From Halichondria panicea (Eukaryota; Porifera; Demospongiae; Suberitida; Halichondriidae), in contig NC_087386.1 of assembly GCF_963675165.1 (NCBI RefSeq), forward strand, positions 1,290,931 to 1,354,930: DNA of 64,000 nt, given 5' to 3'. Numbering within the stretch: position 1 is the stretch's first letter; every line of letters starts with the position of its first letter. Positions 19,825 through 31,623 of this stretch are shown one piece after another. The notes below the pieces were generated by a model. It did no database searches. It was not told where the DNA came from and was given only the letters and a program-made list of their open reading frames with translations. Made by a program: the position numbers and the translations under genes.

Positions 19825-20029
19825 CCTTAAGGTGACATATTTTCACAGGTAGATTTGTTTGCGTTTTTACAGTTTTGTACATTTTGCGGTATAATTTTTT
19901 GCGAAATGTCGATCTGGATACATTAAACAAGAGGGCGGCCAATTATTTGCGAGTACTAATTTTTGCGATTTTACTCTCATTCGCAGAAATAGCAGAAATT
20001 AATACACGCGAAAATATGTCACCTTAAGG
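19825..20029. mobile_element. TA-flanked MITE with CCTTAAGG termini
   Basis: Terminal inverted repeats CCTTAAGGTGACATATTTTC and their complement are bounded by TA (19823-19824, 20030-20031). It is about 205 bp and non-coding. The homologous region near 29.17 kb lacks it, together with adjacent sequence. Confidence 0.8.
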
Positions 20030-20431
20030 TAGTTGAAAATACACACTCCAACTGTTTCAACATAGTCTACAAGTTGTACAGCCAGCTTTTGATATAATAT
20101 AGGTCTAACGCCAAGTGCAGTTACTCTTTGTATGGCATAGGAGCAGTCTTCCCATAGAAGTTGACGTGTCGAGAAGAGTTCAACTTGATATTATTATTGA
20201 GTAAATTAATGCAAATGAGCAATACGTAGCTATAAGCTCTTTGCTCATTTTTGAAAGCGACATTTATACACGTATGTAAACTTAAAAACAACCAATTCAT
20301 GACGTTGCAATGGATTACTAAGTGGAATGTTGTGCACTTCTCTTAGACCAAACAAAACAAACTGCTATTAATTGTGAATAGTTTATCATAAAAGTAAACA
20401 TACATTCACTTGTTTGTGTACAATGTACAAG

Positions 20432-21989
20432 CTAGGCAGGTATTTCCTCATACACTAGAGAAGTAGGTCCATCGTTACTGTCCTCAGTCCCATCTCCACT
20501 GTTACTACCCGACATGTTGCCATGGAGTAGGTCAGGAATGTAGTCATACTCTACACTCTGTTGGGCAATGGGTGGGGGCACACTCTCGTAGGAAGGGTTA
20601 GCAACCAGGTTAGCAACAGTTACAGCTGTTTCTCCATGCTCGATATTTTCATAAGCCTGGTTTGTTTTCAGGTTAATGTTTTCCGAGTCGATTACAAAGG
20701 AGCGATTAGTAAGATTGTTTGTTTGAATGTTTCTTTCTCTGTTCCACTGTCCATTTTTTTTCTGGCTCCACCATGTAACCATAACAATCACTACAATGAT
20801 AACGAGTATAATGAGAATGAGTACAACAATCACTCCAACTAGTGGACCAACGATTGCACCCAGCTGGGGGTCACTTGATCCAGGTGGGGGGTCAGTTGTG
20901 GGGGGCACAGTGTCAGTGAAGCCTATAAGTGTAGGTGTCTGTATAATTATATTGCACTGTTGATGAGTTGTTTTTATAGTAGGGATTGTATTTCCATGCA
21001 TATCAAGAATGATAGTGAAAGCACGGTATTAACAATAGCATTACTGCTGGCATATGTGTTATTTATTTAGCTAAATTATTTTGATGCTCACCATGGGATG
21101 TGATTAAAGGAACATATTCAGTTGCTAGACCTACCTACATGTAGTTTGCAGTTTTACCTGTTACAGTAGCCATAGCAGTAGGTAGTGTCATAGTTGATGT
21201 AGTGCAGACGGAATCTGTACAATAATGAGATAGATATAAGTGTCAATATCATCCCCCTGAGGTGTTATAATATTAAAGGCATTTCGAAATGTTGTCATAA
21301 AATAATCGCAACACACCATCTTGTGTAACATCAACACAGAGTGTCAGGAAGACGCTACTCATATCAGGTATCATGCAGCAGTATTGTCCAGTTACACTTT
21401 GTAGGGGGTTGCCTTCAGCATTAGGTCGATAATTGATTCGCACCAGACCAGTACCTCGATTCCTATAGAGGTGAGATGATGGGTCTGCATTAATACCAGG
21501 TACTTCAAATCCATTTAGTGTCCATTCTCCGACTACTCCACCATTAGGATTGTCCACTGCCCTGCAACAGTTGGGGTTGTCAGTGACACACACCAGGGCA
21601 GGACCCTCCACAGTGTCTGGTATTCCATCCGATATATTAGCTCGTGATGGCTGCTCTCTAATGTCACTCAGACAAACTCGACTGATACCACTGATCAGTT
21701 CTTGTCCCATGAACCTGATGGACACACCTGTATGTGTGGAATAACATAGCTATATTCATGGAAAGAAAATGGAAATATCCACACAAGAGTGACCAGCTAA
21801 TAGCCAGTACAGTCATTCCACATTACAGCTAGTCACATGCAGGTATATGCAATGTTATAACTGTATGCCAAAATTCTGCAATACAGATCTGGAGTATGAC
21901 AGTTATATACCATTCTGGGAGTTGACCATCAATATTGTCATGAGAAATGGCAAAACTTTCATTAACCATAGACTTATTACAGCAACCAT
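20432..21989 (-). CDS. A1: Ig-like, single-pass receptor-like protein, tail type 1
   Basis: Four exons (21911-21989, 21317-21727, 21158-21214, 20432-20922) give 345 residues. Exon 1 is a signal peptide (MVAVISLWLMKVLPFLMTIL). Exon 2 is an Ig-like domain of about 137 residues: ALVCVTDNPNCC, GEWTLNG, YRNRGTGLVRINYRP and GQYCCMIPD, equivalent to the Cys, Trp and Y-x-C landmarks of Ig folds. Exon 3 is a Thr-rich linker with one Cys. Exon 4 has a PTTDPPPGSSDPQLG stalk, a transmembrane helix starting GAIVGPLVGVIVVLILII (GxxxG-like), and a tail with NQAYEN, NPSYESV, EYDYIPDLL and C-terminal LVYEEIPA. Tyrosine motifs of this kind recruit SH2 or PTB proteins; YEEI is the preferred Src-family SH2 site. 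The gene is almost identical to A3. Ligand and function are unknown. Confidence 0.78.
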
Positions 21990-22199
21990 AGCTAAATGCA
22001 CTCAGCTAGTTAGACATACAAAACTGGAACTATACTGTGGTAGTAACAGCTGTACAATAGCTACTTGGTTAGCCACTCTTCTATAGCTATGATTTCCACC
22101 TCCTCAATGAAACATGAAACATAAACAGGAAACCATTAAACCATGAATAACTAGTTGCAGGGGTAGACATGTAAATACAAAAAGATATTTGAAAATACA

Positions 22200-22345
22200 C
22201 AACTGAGTGCATCTTTAGTCGAAATAGCCAACAAGTTGTACTATAGTGAGGCCTTTGATTTTAGGTCCAACGCCAAATTTGAATGGTATAGAAACAGTCC
22301 CCACATAGAAGTTGACAGGTCGAGAAACTTGATATTGATATTGCA
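22200..22345 (-). pseudogene. Relic exon of the small-protein family seen at 56 and 60.6 kb
   Basis: Read on the - strand this stretch resembles the 3' end of the genes near 56.0 and 60.6 kb: a SRPVNFYVGTVSIPF segment and a C-terminal VQLVGYFD with a stop. Similar stretches recur at about 31.2, 39.6, 47.3, 52.4 and, partly, 20.1 kb. They appear to be fossil exons carried along in each duplicated unit. Confidence 0.5.
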
Positions 22346-22629
22346 CTGCACTATACCATTGACTAAGTAGTTCTAAGCTCTTTGCTCATCTTGACGCGAC
22401 ATTATATACACACGTATGTAAAACTTAAAATCAACCAATTAGCTTCAATTCATGAGAATGGTAATTGATTAATTAATGATAATGAGAATGGTAATAGATT
22501 GCTAAGTGCTAGGCAATAGATTACTAAGTGGAATTTTGTTGCTTTGAACAAACAAAACAAATTGCTAATGTGAATATTTATCATAAAAGTAAAACATACA
22601 AGCAATTGTTTGTGTACAATGTACTTAAG

Positions 22630-24874
22630 CTAGGCATGTATTTCCTCATACACTAGAGAAGTAGGTCCACTGTTACTGTCCTTAGTTCCATCTCCACTGT
22701 TACTAGCCGGCGTGTTGCCATGGAGTAGGTCAGGAATGTAGTCATACTCTACACTCTGTTGGGCAATGGGTGGGGGCACACTCTCGTAGGAAGGGTTAGC
22801 AACCAGGTTAGCAACAGTTACAGCTGCTTTTCCATGCTTGATATTTCCATAAGCCTGGTTTGTTTTCAGGTCAATGTTTTCCGAGTCGATTGCAGAGAAA
22901 CGATTAGTAAGATCGTTTGTTGGAATGTTTCCTTCTGATTGTCCATTTCTTTTCTTTCTCCGCGATGTACATGTAACCATAACAATCACTATAATGAGAA
23001 TGAGTACAACAATCACTCCAACTAGTGGACCAACGATTGCACCCAGCTGAGGGTCACTTGATCCAGGTGGGGGGTCAGTTGTGGGGGGCACGATGTCAGT
23101 GAAGCCTATAATTGCAGGTGTATTATTAATTGCACTGTTGGTGAGTTGTTCCTATAATTAGGGATTGTATTTTCAAGAATGGTAGTGAACACACATTATT
23201 ATAACAATAGCAATAGCATTACTGCTGGCATATGTGTTAATGCACACCATGGGATGTGGTTGAAGGCACATATATGCATGTACATGTACATAATTTGCAG
23301 TTTTACCTGTTACAGTAGCCGTACTGGTAGCATTAGGTAGTGGTATAGTTAATGTATTGCAAACTGCATCTGTACAACAATAATCGAGATAGATATAAGT
23401 GCATGTGTGTATCAATATCATCCCCCTGAGGTGTTATATAGGAATTTCAAATGTTGTCAAATCACAACACACCATCGGGTGTAACATCAACACAGAGTGT
23501 CCGGATGACACCGCTCATATCAGGTATCGTGCAGCAGTATTGTCCAGTTACACTTTGTAAGGGGTTGCCTTCAGCACTAGGTCGATAATTGATTCGCAGC
23601 AGACCAGTACCTCGATTCCTATAGAGGCGAGATGATGGGTCTCCATTAATACCAGGTATTATAAATCCATTTATTGTCCACTCTCCGACTCCCCCGCCAT
23701 TAGGATTGTCCACTGCCCTGCAACAGTTGGGGTTGTCAGTGACACACACCAGGGCAGGACCCTCCACAGTGTCTGATACTCCCCCCATTCCTTGTAGCTG
23801 CTCTCCAATGTCACTCAAACAAACTCGGCTGATACCGCTAGTCAGTTCCACACCCATGAACCTTATGGACACACCTGTATGAAATAACATTTATTTCAGT
23901 ACAGGTTGGCAGATGATTTTCTACCCACTTGAAATGTTTTATCACCCGCTTGGAGCAGGTAAATATGTTACTTGCACCAATCACTCCCTAAACATTTGCA
24001 TTTAAATTTCCTACTATAGCAACTCCCACGCCGGAATATCACATGCAAAGGTATTGGTGAGTGTGGTTTCCTGGCATTGAAAGGCGAATATTACAACCCA
24101 CGGAAATTTCTTCTGAGGCTTTCGAGCCAAAGAATGAAATTGTCCTGCTACATTGACTATGTGTATAACAGTGTGTTTGCTTAGTCATGGATCAGTAACC
24201 ACGATAATATTGCACATAATAATGCAATCATGTTGTAAGATTGTACATCACACGATGTCACATGCTATAATTATGTAGGTTGTTGAAAATTGACTACTGT
24301 ATAGCAGGTGATTTTCATGCGGTAAAATTTTGTTTAACTTGAACAGCGGTGATTTTCGTGCTTCATTACATGCACTGCATTGATGCGTTCCGGTAAACCA
24401 CACCTACATTTTCGTGGGTAACATTTCGCCGAGGTTAGTTGTGGATATATAGAGTTAAGGTTTGTAGCAACATTGAAGTTGCCACACTTCATTCTTGTAA
24501 AGTAACCCCTGGGGGGACCCCCAGACCCCTCGCTATATAAACAACCTTTGTCTCGCTACGGCCATTATGGTGCGGTCACAAGCGTTGTTGCTAATCACCT
24601 CTTTAATATTTGGAATCATATTTTCAACCGCTTGGGCAAATTCCTGAAATACTTTTTTATCATAAACAATAGGTTCTCATATCCACACAAGAAGAGCTAT
24701 AATTATACCACAGTTATAGGTCGATCTAGAGCCAGTTCATTCCACTAACAGTCACATGGTATGCAGTTTTTTTTACATCTATATGACCAATTTACCATTC
24801 TGGGAGTTGACCATCCACATCACCATGAGAACTGGCAAAACTCTGATCAACCATAGACTCATTACAATAGCCAT
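22630..24874 (-). CDS. A2: Ig-like, single-pass receptor-like protein, tail type 1
   Basis: Four exons (24796-24874, 23473-23874, 23307-23369, 22630-23105) give 339 residues. Layout as in A1: signal peptide, Ig-like exon (GVELTSGISRVCLSD, ALVCVTDNPNCC, GEWTING, YRNRGTGLLRINYRP, GQYCCTIPD), linker, then transmembrane and tail. The juxtamembrane segment is CTSRRKKRNGQ, which differs from A1. The tail keeps NQAYGN, NPSYESV, EYDYIPDLL and VYEEIHA. Its transmembrane/tail exon encodes the same protein as that of A4, while the Ig exons of the two genes differ strongly. The first intron (about 0.9 kb) contains the recurring CTGGGGGGACCCCCAG palindrome region near 24.5 kb. Confidence 0.78.
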
Positions 24875-25957
24875 CGCTAAATAAAAGCACTCAGCTAGTT
24901 AGACATGCACATAACTGGCACTATACTGTGGTAGTAGTCTTTAAACAGCTGTACAGTAGCTGTACGTTTATACTGGGGAATTGTTTGCCATACTTCTTTT
25001 AATAGTCAATTAGTATAATTATATGCTACATCGATTGCTCGCCTTGAATGAAATCAAAACGTACAACTTAAACAGGAAATCGTTTAACCATGAAGATCAC
25101 TAGTTGCCACGGTATTGTACGAACCGTTTAGCAAAATATTTCTCAGTTTTTGAGGCAGAGCAGTAAACGCAATTAATTATTACAGCCGCAAACATTAGCC
25201 CGAATTTGCACTCGTGAAAATTTTCAGCTATACGGCACTGGAAAATACACAATTGCAACACTTAACAGGGTTACTTACTATTGTAATGTGGGACCATTGA
25301 TATTGGAACCAGCGGTCCCTCCAGAAGGCGCCACACCCCCAGTTCCCCGAGGCATCAGATGGAAGTTGACGTGTGGAGAAGGGTCCAACTTGATATTATT
25401 GTATGTACTGCACTAGCTATATCAATGTCAATTAGAAATGCTACCAAGCAATATAGGTATATAGCCTTGTTTCCAACCGAGTTGTCTCTAAAAATTTAAC
25501 GCTAAATCGCCAACTTCGATCTACCGTATAGCGTGAAATTTTCGAGGGGCTTAATTTTTGCGGATTTCGTGGGTTAGAATCCTACACAAAAATTAAGTCC
25601 ATGAAAATTAAATTACCTGCTATAACATGCATAGTTTTAAAGGTGTGGCTTCCGGTAAGCAGTCATTCCACGAACATTCTGCAACGAAATAGCTTTTAGA
25701 GGCCAATCCACGAAATATAAGTACATCGAAAATTTCGCGCTATACGGGAAAAGTTGACCTATGAACGAGGCTAAGCAATACGTAAGCTCTTGAAGCGACA
25801 TTTATACGCGTATGTAAAACTTAAAAACAACGAATTACTTGCTAGGAAATGGATTACTAAGTGGAATGTTGTACCCTTCAAACAAAAACAAACTGCTTTT
25901 GTGAATTATCATAAAAGTAAACATTGCAAACACTTGTTTGTGTACAATGTGCTGAAG
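24875..25957. other. Intergenic between B1 and A2, mostly degenerate MITE sequence
   Basis: Contains a CCGTATAGCG-family element at 25524-25747, a more degenerate relative around 25110-25235 (ending GCTATACGG), and a small-protein exon relic fragment near 25.36 kb. No gene was seen. Confidence 0.6.
25524..25747. mobile_element. CCGTATAGCG-family MITE, copy 2
   Basis: Inverted termini CCGTATAGCG and CGCTATACGG enclose non-coding sequence with internal GAAATTTTCGAGG and complementary CGAAAATTTCGCG. Nearly the same element recurs at 34760-34968 and 43081-43304, each at the same place relative to a B gene, so these copies spread by segmental duplication. Confidence 0.75.
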
Positions 25958-27349
25958 CTAGGCAGGTATTTCCTCATACACTACAGAAGTAGGTCTACCG
26001 TTACTGTCCTCAGTCCCATCTCCACTGTTACTAGTCGGCGTGTTGCCATGGAGTAGGTCAGGAATGTAGTCATACTCTACACTCTGTCGGGCAATGGGTG
26101 GGGGCATACTCTCGTAGGAAGGGTTAGCAACCAGGTTAGCAACAGTTACAGCTGTTTCTCCATGCTCGATATTTCCATAAGCCTGGTTTGTTTTCAGGTC
26201 AATGTTTTCTGAGTCGATTGCAGAGGACCGATTAGTAAGATCGTTCGTTTGAATGATTCCTTCTGGTCTGTTCCTTTCTGCATTTCTTTTCTGTTTCCAT
26301 AGTAAAACAATCACTATAATGAAAATGAGTACAACAATCACTCCGACTAGTGGACCAACGATTGCACCCAGCTGGGGGTCACTTGATCTAGGTGGGGGGT
26401 CAGTTGAGAAGTCAGTGAAGCCTATAGGTGTAACTGTAGGTGTGGGTGTCGCTGTTAGTTGCATTGTTGATAATCGATACGATGAACTTGTTTTTTGAAT
26501 TGGGGCAGTCGTCACAGTCACAACAGGTGAGCTTAATAGGGTAGTGTCCATAGATGACATCATTGGAACAAATGTTGAGATAATTGTTGAGGATGGTGAG
26601 GGTTGTTGAGGGGTTGAGGTGACAGCTGGTGATGGAGGAGATGAGGTGACTTCATTGGGGATGGTAATAGTTGTGTCACTGAATCTAGCCTCAGCTATGA
26701 AGATGTCAGTGTTACTGTCTCCTTGTTCAAATTCAAACTCAATGTAATAGGTTCTGAAATTGAACATTGAAACTGTTGGAATAACAAGTGTTGTCACAGA
26801 ATTACAGTTCAGATCATCTCCATTTGTTACATAGTTTCCTACTAGTGTTGCAGCTAGGGGATTGAAGTTTGGGTAGTTGATGGACTCCCACACATTGATG
26901 GTATGAATGTCAGTATTCAGTGTTGGACAGTTAAACAGTTTCAGTTCAACTCCTCTGAGCATGAATCCAGTATTCCAGTTAAATCCAATTATTAATTGTG
27001 TCCCCCCATTTCTACTAATAGTAAAGAAATCTCTTGCCCAAGTTGGCTCAGTGGTGTCCACACTTGTAGGACACACCCCACCAATGAGAGTTGAGTTAGT
27101 TGGTGTATTACCAAAACATTGACAAACGCTAACAATATTTGTATTATCCACACACTCTTGAGGGCAGCCTCCATTAGCATCAGACCCACTCAGTGACATA
27201 AGACCATTTGGTAAAGTATGTCTTAAAGGACGAATAAACTCTCCTATTAAAATTAAGTAAAAGTATGTATTACTTTAATTATTTAACTAACCTTTAGCAC
27301 TTGCTAGGATGACATACAGCAAGAAATGAATCCTTATAGTGAGCTTCAT
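25958..27349 (-). CDS. B1: novel ectodomain, single-pass receptor-like protein, tail type 1
   Basis: Two exons (27292-27349, 25958-27243) give 447 residues. Exon 1 encodes a signal peptide (MKLTIRIHFLLYVILASAK). The rest, including the tail, is one exon. The ectodomain (about residues 20-215) is Cys-containing and unrecognised: GGCPQECVDN, TWARDFFTISRNGGTQLIIG, GVELKLFNC, HTINVWESI, YYIEFEFEQGDSNTDIFIAE. A beta-sandwich is plausible but is a guess. A Ser/Thr/Pro mucin-like stalk of about 100 residues leads into SSDPQLGAIVGPLVGVIVVL, the transmembrane helix, and tail type 1 (NQAYGN, NPSYESM, EYDYIPDLL, VYEEIPA). It starts about 240 bp downstream of C1 on the same strand, as B2 follows C2 and B3 follows C3. 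Confidence 0.78.
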
Positions 27350-27590
27350 TTCTCTAATTTCTTAATGCAGTCTCTAACACTAGATCTACCTAACTAGCCT
27401 CACCCTCATTTCTCGACTCTTTGTGTAAACATTTGTCGTGGATGCATAAACACACATATTTAATCAAGATGAATACACAATGAATCCACGTCATAATAAT
27501 TATGCATGTGTGGTCATGCACAAAAACACAAAAAGTATGCATATAGTATTCAAAGTGCATGGGAGTCGTCTAGTGTCTTAACTCTAATTC

Positions 27591-28971
27591 TCATGATATC
27601 TCCTGGTACACCTCATTGGACACAACTCCTTCACTGTCGTCCATAGCACTCGTTTGAGCACCTGGAGGGTGGCCTTGGAATAAGGTATTTGGTATGTAAT
27701 CATACAGTTCAGTAGTTTGTCCATCTTGTGGCACTGTCTTGTCTTGTGCTTCTAGCTTTCCCATACGCCTGGTTATCATTCAGATCAATGTCCATATAGC
27801 AATCGCTTGTACTATATTTTGTGTTCCCATTACATCATGTGATTGTTTGGCTCTCTTGTACTTGTAGAACAAGAGTATAACGAGGATAATTATTATGATA
27901 CTCAGTATTGCCACAATTCCAGCCAGTATGAACGTGGCAGCTGATTCGTTAGCACAAGCTGGAGTTGCATTGTCTGTAGTAGAATATGTCCTTCCAGTAG
28001 CTGTCGTAATTTCCCCTGTAAGTGTTTGTAGGAACATGCATATCAAGAAGGTAGTTTACTGCTGGTTTATGTCATAATGGTGTTATTTCTTTAACTATAC
28101 ATCAACTTTGATTTGATGATAATGGTTGAAGGTATAGCTTACACAAAATCTGAAGCTTTCATGCACGTGAGTACGTACCTGTTACAGGCGGGGGTTGGAC
28201 AGTGGTAGTACTAGCACTTGAGTTGCACACTGTGTCATCTATATGTAGGAAAGAGAAGAGTGAGTAAATTAATGTTCTATGATCTGTTTAATAGACATGG
28301 CTCACTGTTAACTTCAACACAGAGTGTCTGGAAGACACCGCTCATATCAGGTATTATGCAGCAGTATTGTCCAATCAATACCAGAGGTGGGTCGGCTCCT
28401 TCAGCATTAGGTCGATAATTGATTCGCACCAGCCCAGTACCTCGATTCCTATAGATTCGAGATTGTGGGTCTGCATTAATACCAGGTGCTGGAAATCCAT
28501 TTATTGTCCACTCTCCGACTGGCCCGGGATTAGGATTGTCCACTGGCCTGCAACAGTTGGGATTATTAGTAATACACACCAGGGCAGGACCCTCCTCTCT
28601 GTCTGGTACTCCCACCGTTGCATAAGCTTGTGATGGCTGCTCTCTAATGTCACTCTGACAAACTTGACTGATACCAGGAGTCAGTTCTTGTCCCATCAAC
28701 CTGATGGACACACCTGTATGTGTGGAATAACATAGCTATTCAAAAGAAAAGGGAAATATCCATTATTAAATATATAATAGTGACCAGCTAATAGCCAGTA
28801 CAGTCATTCCACTATAGTTACAGTCACAGGTATGCAATTTTATGATTGCATGTATGCCAAAATGTTTACATATAGATTTCGAGTATGAATACCATTCTGG
28901 GAGTTGACGATCCACATCATCATGAGAAAAGGCAAAACTCTGATCAACAATAGACTCATTACAGAAACCAT
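27591..28971 (-). CDS. C1: Ig-like receptor-like protein, tail type 2, frameshifted tail
   Basis: Four exons: 28893-28971 (signal peptide), 28306-28713 (Ig-like: ALVCITNNPNCC, GEWTING, GQYCCIIPD), 28179-28238 (linker) and 28015 downward. The transmembrane helix (FILAGIVAILSIIIIILVIL) and KYKRAKQSHDVMG follow. The reading frame then shifts relative to C2 and C3 just after QAIA and stops at 27780-27782, giving 260 residues. A second compensating shift lies within the next 60 bases. Sequence down to 27591 still encodes the rest of tail type 2 (ELYDYIPNTLFQG, EVYQEIS) in another frame. As read, it is a receptor without tyrosine motifs: either a decoy or a recent pseudogene. A base-calling error is less likely because two shifts are needed. 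Confidence 0.68.
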
Positions 28972-29413
28972 TGTTAAATGCACTCAGTTAGTTAGACATA
29001 TACACGTAACTGGCACTATATACTGCGGTAGTATATATTAACAATAGCTTGGGTTAGCTAACGTTATATGCCACCTATATCCTCAATGAAATGAAACATA
29101 AACAGGAATCACTATTGTTTAGTTACAGAGGTACATATAACATATTTTATTGTCATTGTACACAAAAATATAGTTGAGTAAATTAATGCAAATGAGCAAT
29201 ACGTAGCTATAAGCTCTTTGCTCATTTTTGAAAGCGACATTTATACACGTATGTAAACTTAAAAACAACCAATTCATGACGTTGCAATGGATTACTAAGT
29301 GGAATGTTATGCACTTCTCTTAGACCAAACAAAACAAACTGCTATTGTGAATAGTCTATCATATATCATAAAAGTTAACATACAAGCACTCGTTTGTGTA
29401 CAATGTACTTAAG

Positions 29414-30983
29414 CTAGGCAGGTATTTGCTCATACACTAGAGAAGTAAGTCCACCGTTACTGTCCTCAGTCCCATCTCCACTGTTACTACCCGACATGTT
29501 GCCATGGAGTAGGTCAGGAATGTAGTCATACTCTACACTCTGTTGGGCAATGGGTGGGGGCACACTCTCGTAGGAAGGGTTAGCAACCAGGTTAGCAACA
29601 GTTACAGCTGTTTCTCCATGCTCGATATTTCCATAAGCCTGGTTTGTTTTCAGGTTAATGTTTCCCGAGTCGATTACAAAGGAGCGATTAGTAAAATTGT
29701 TTGTTTGAATGTTTCTTTCTCTGTTCCACTGTCCATTTCTTTTCTGGCTCCACCATGTAACCATAACAATCACTACAATGATAACGAGTATAATGAGAAT
29801 GAGTACAACAATCACTCCAACTAGTGGACCAACGATTGCACCCAGCTGGGGGTCACTTGATCCAGGTGGGGGGTCAGTTGTGGGGGGCACAGTGTCAGTG
29901 AAGCCTATAAGTGTAGGTGTCTGTATAATTATATTGCACTGTTGATGAGTTGTTTTTATAGTAGGGATTGTATTTCCATGCATATCAAGAATGATAGTGA
30001 AAGCACGGTATTAACAATAATATTATATCATTACTGCTGGCATATGTGTTATTTATTTAGCTAAATTATTTTGATGCTCACCATGGGATGTGATTAAAGG
30101 AACATATTCAGTTGCTAGACCTACCTACATGTAGTTTGCAGTTTTACCTGTTACAGTAGCCATAGCAGTAGGTAGTGTCATAGTTGATGTAGTGCAGACG
30201 GAATCTGTACAATAATAAGATAGATATAAGTGTCAATATCATCCCCCTGAGGTGTTATAATAATTATTATAGGCATTTCGAAATGTTGTCATAAAATAAT
30301 CGCAACACACCATCTTGTGTAACATCAACACAGAGTGTCTGGAAGACGCTACTCATATCAGGTATCATGCAGCAGTATTGTCCAGTTACACTTCGTAGGG
30401 GGTTGCCTTCAGCATTAGGTCGATAATTGATTCGCACCAGACCAGTACCTCGATTCCTATAGAGGTGAGATGATGGGTCTGCATTAATACCAGGTACTTC
30501 AAATCCATTTAGTGTCCATTCTCCGACTACTCCACCATTAGGATTGTCCACTGCCCTGCAACAGTTGGGGTTGTCAGTGACACACACCAGGGCAGGACCC
30601 TCCACAGTGTCTGGTATTCCATTCGATATATTAGCTCGTGATGGCTGCTCTCCAATGTCACTCAGACAAACTCGACTGATACCACTGATCAGTTCTTGTC
30701 CCATGAACCTGATGGACACACCTGTATGTGTGGAATAACATAGCTATATTCATGGAAAGAAAATGGAAATATCCACACAAGAGTGACCAGCTAATAGCCA
30801 GTACAGTCATTCCACATTACAGCTAGTCACATGCAGGTATATGCAATGTTATAACTGTATGCCAAAATTCTGCAATACAGATCTGGAGTATGACAGTTAT
30901 ATACCATTCTGGGAGTTGACCATCAATATTGTCATGAGAAATGGCAAAACTTTCATTAACCATAGACTTATTACAGCAACCAT
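29414..30983 (-). CDS. A3: Ig-like receptor-like protein, near-identical copy of A1
   Basis: Exons 30905-30983, 30311-30721, 30148-30204 and 29414-29904 give 345 residues, the same exon lengths as A1. Differences from A1 are few, for example YGN for YEN in the tail and IGEQ for IREQ in the Ig domain. It lies about 8,990 bp from A1 within a duplicated block that also contains A2/A4. All tail tyrosines are kept; the C-terminus is LVYEQIPA, so the VYEEI site is altered. Confidence 0.78.
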
Positions 30984-31623
30984 CGCTAAATGCACTCAGC
31001 TAGTTAGACATACAAAACTGGAACTATACTGTGGTAGTATCAGCTGTACAATAGCTACTTGGTTAGCCACTCTTCTATAGCTATGATTTCCACCTCCTCA
31101 ATGAAACATGAAACATAAACAGGAAACCATTAAACCATGAATAACTAGTTGCAGGGGTAGACATGTAAATACAAAAAGATATTTGAAAATACACAACTGA
31201 GTGCATCTTTAGTCGAAATAGCCAACAAGTTGTACTATAGTGAGGCCTTTGATTTTAGGTCCAACGCCAAATTTGAATGGTATAGAAACAGTCCCCACAT
31301 AGAAGTTGACAGGTCGAGAAACTTGATATTGATATTGCACTGCACTATACCATTGACTAAGTAGTTCTAAGCTCTTTGCTCATCTTTACGCAACATTATA
31401 TACACACGTATGTAAAACTTAAAATCAACCAATTAGCTTCAATTCATGAGAACGGTAATTGATTAATTAATGATAATGAGAATGGTAATAGATTGCTAAG
31501 TGCTAGGCAATAGATTACTAAGTGGAATTTTGTTGCTTTGAACAAACAAAACAAATTGCTAATGTGAATATTTATCATAAAAGTAAAACATACAAGCAAT
31601 TGTTTGTGTACAATGTACTTAAG

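Noticed and set aside
20561-20963. Antisense open frames conserved at 20.6-20.9, 26.3, 29.5-29.9, 40.1 and 43.8 kb
   Set aside because: They lie exactly opposite the transmembrane/tail coding exons and are conserved only because those exons are duplicated.
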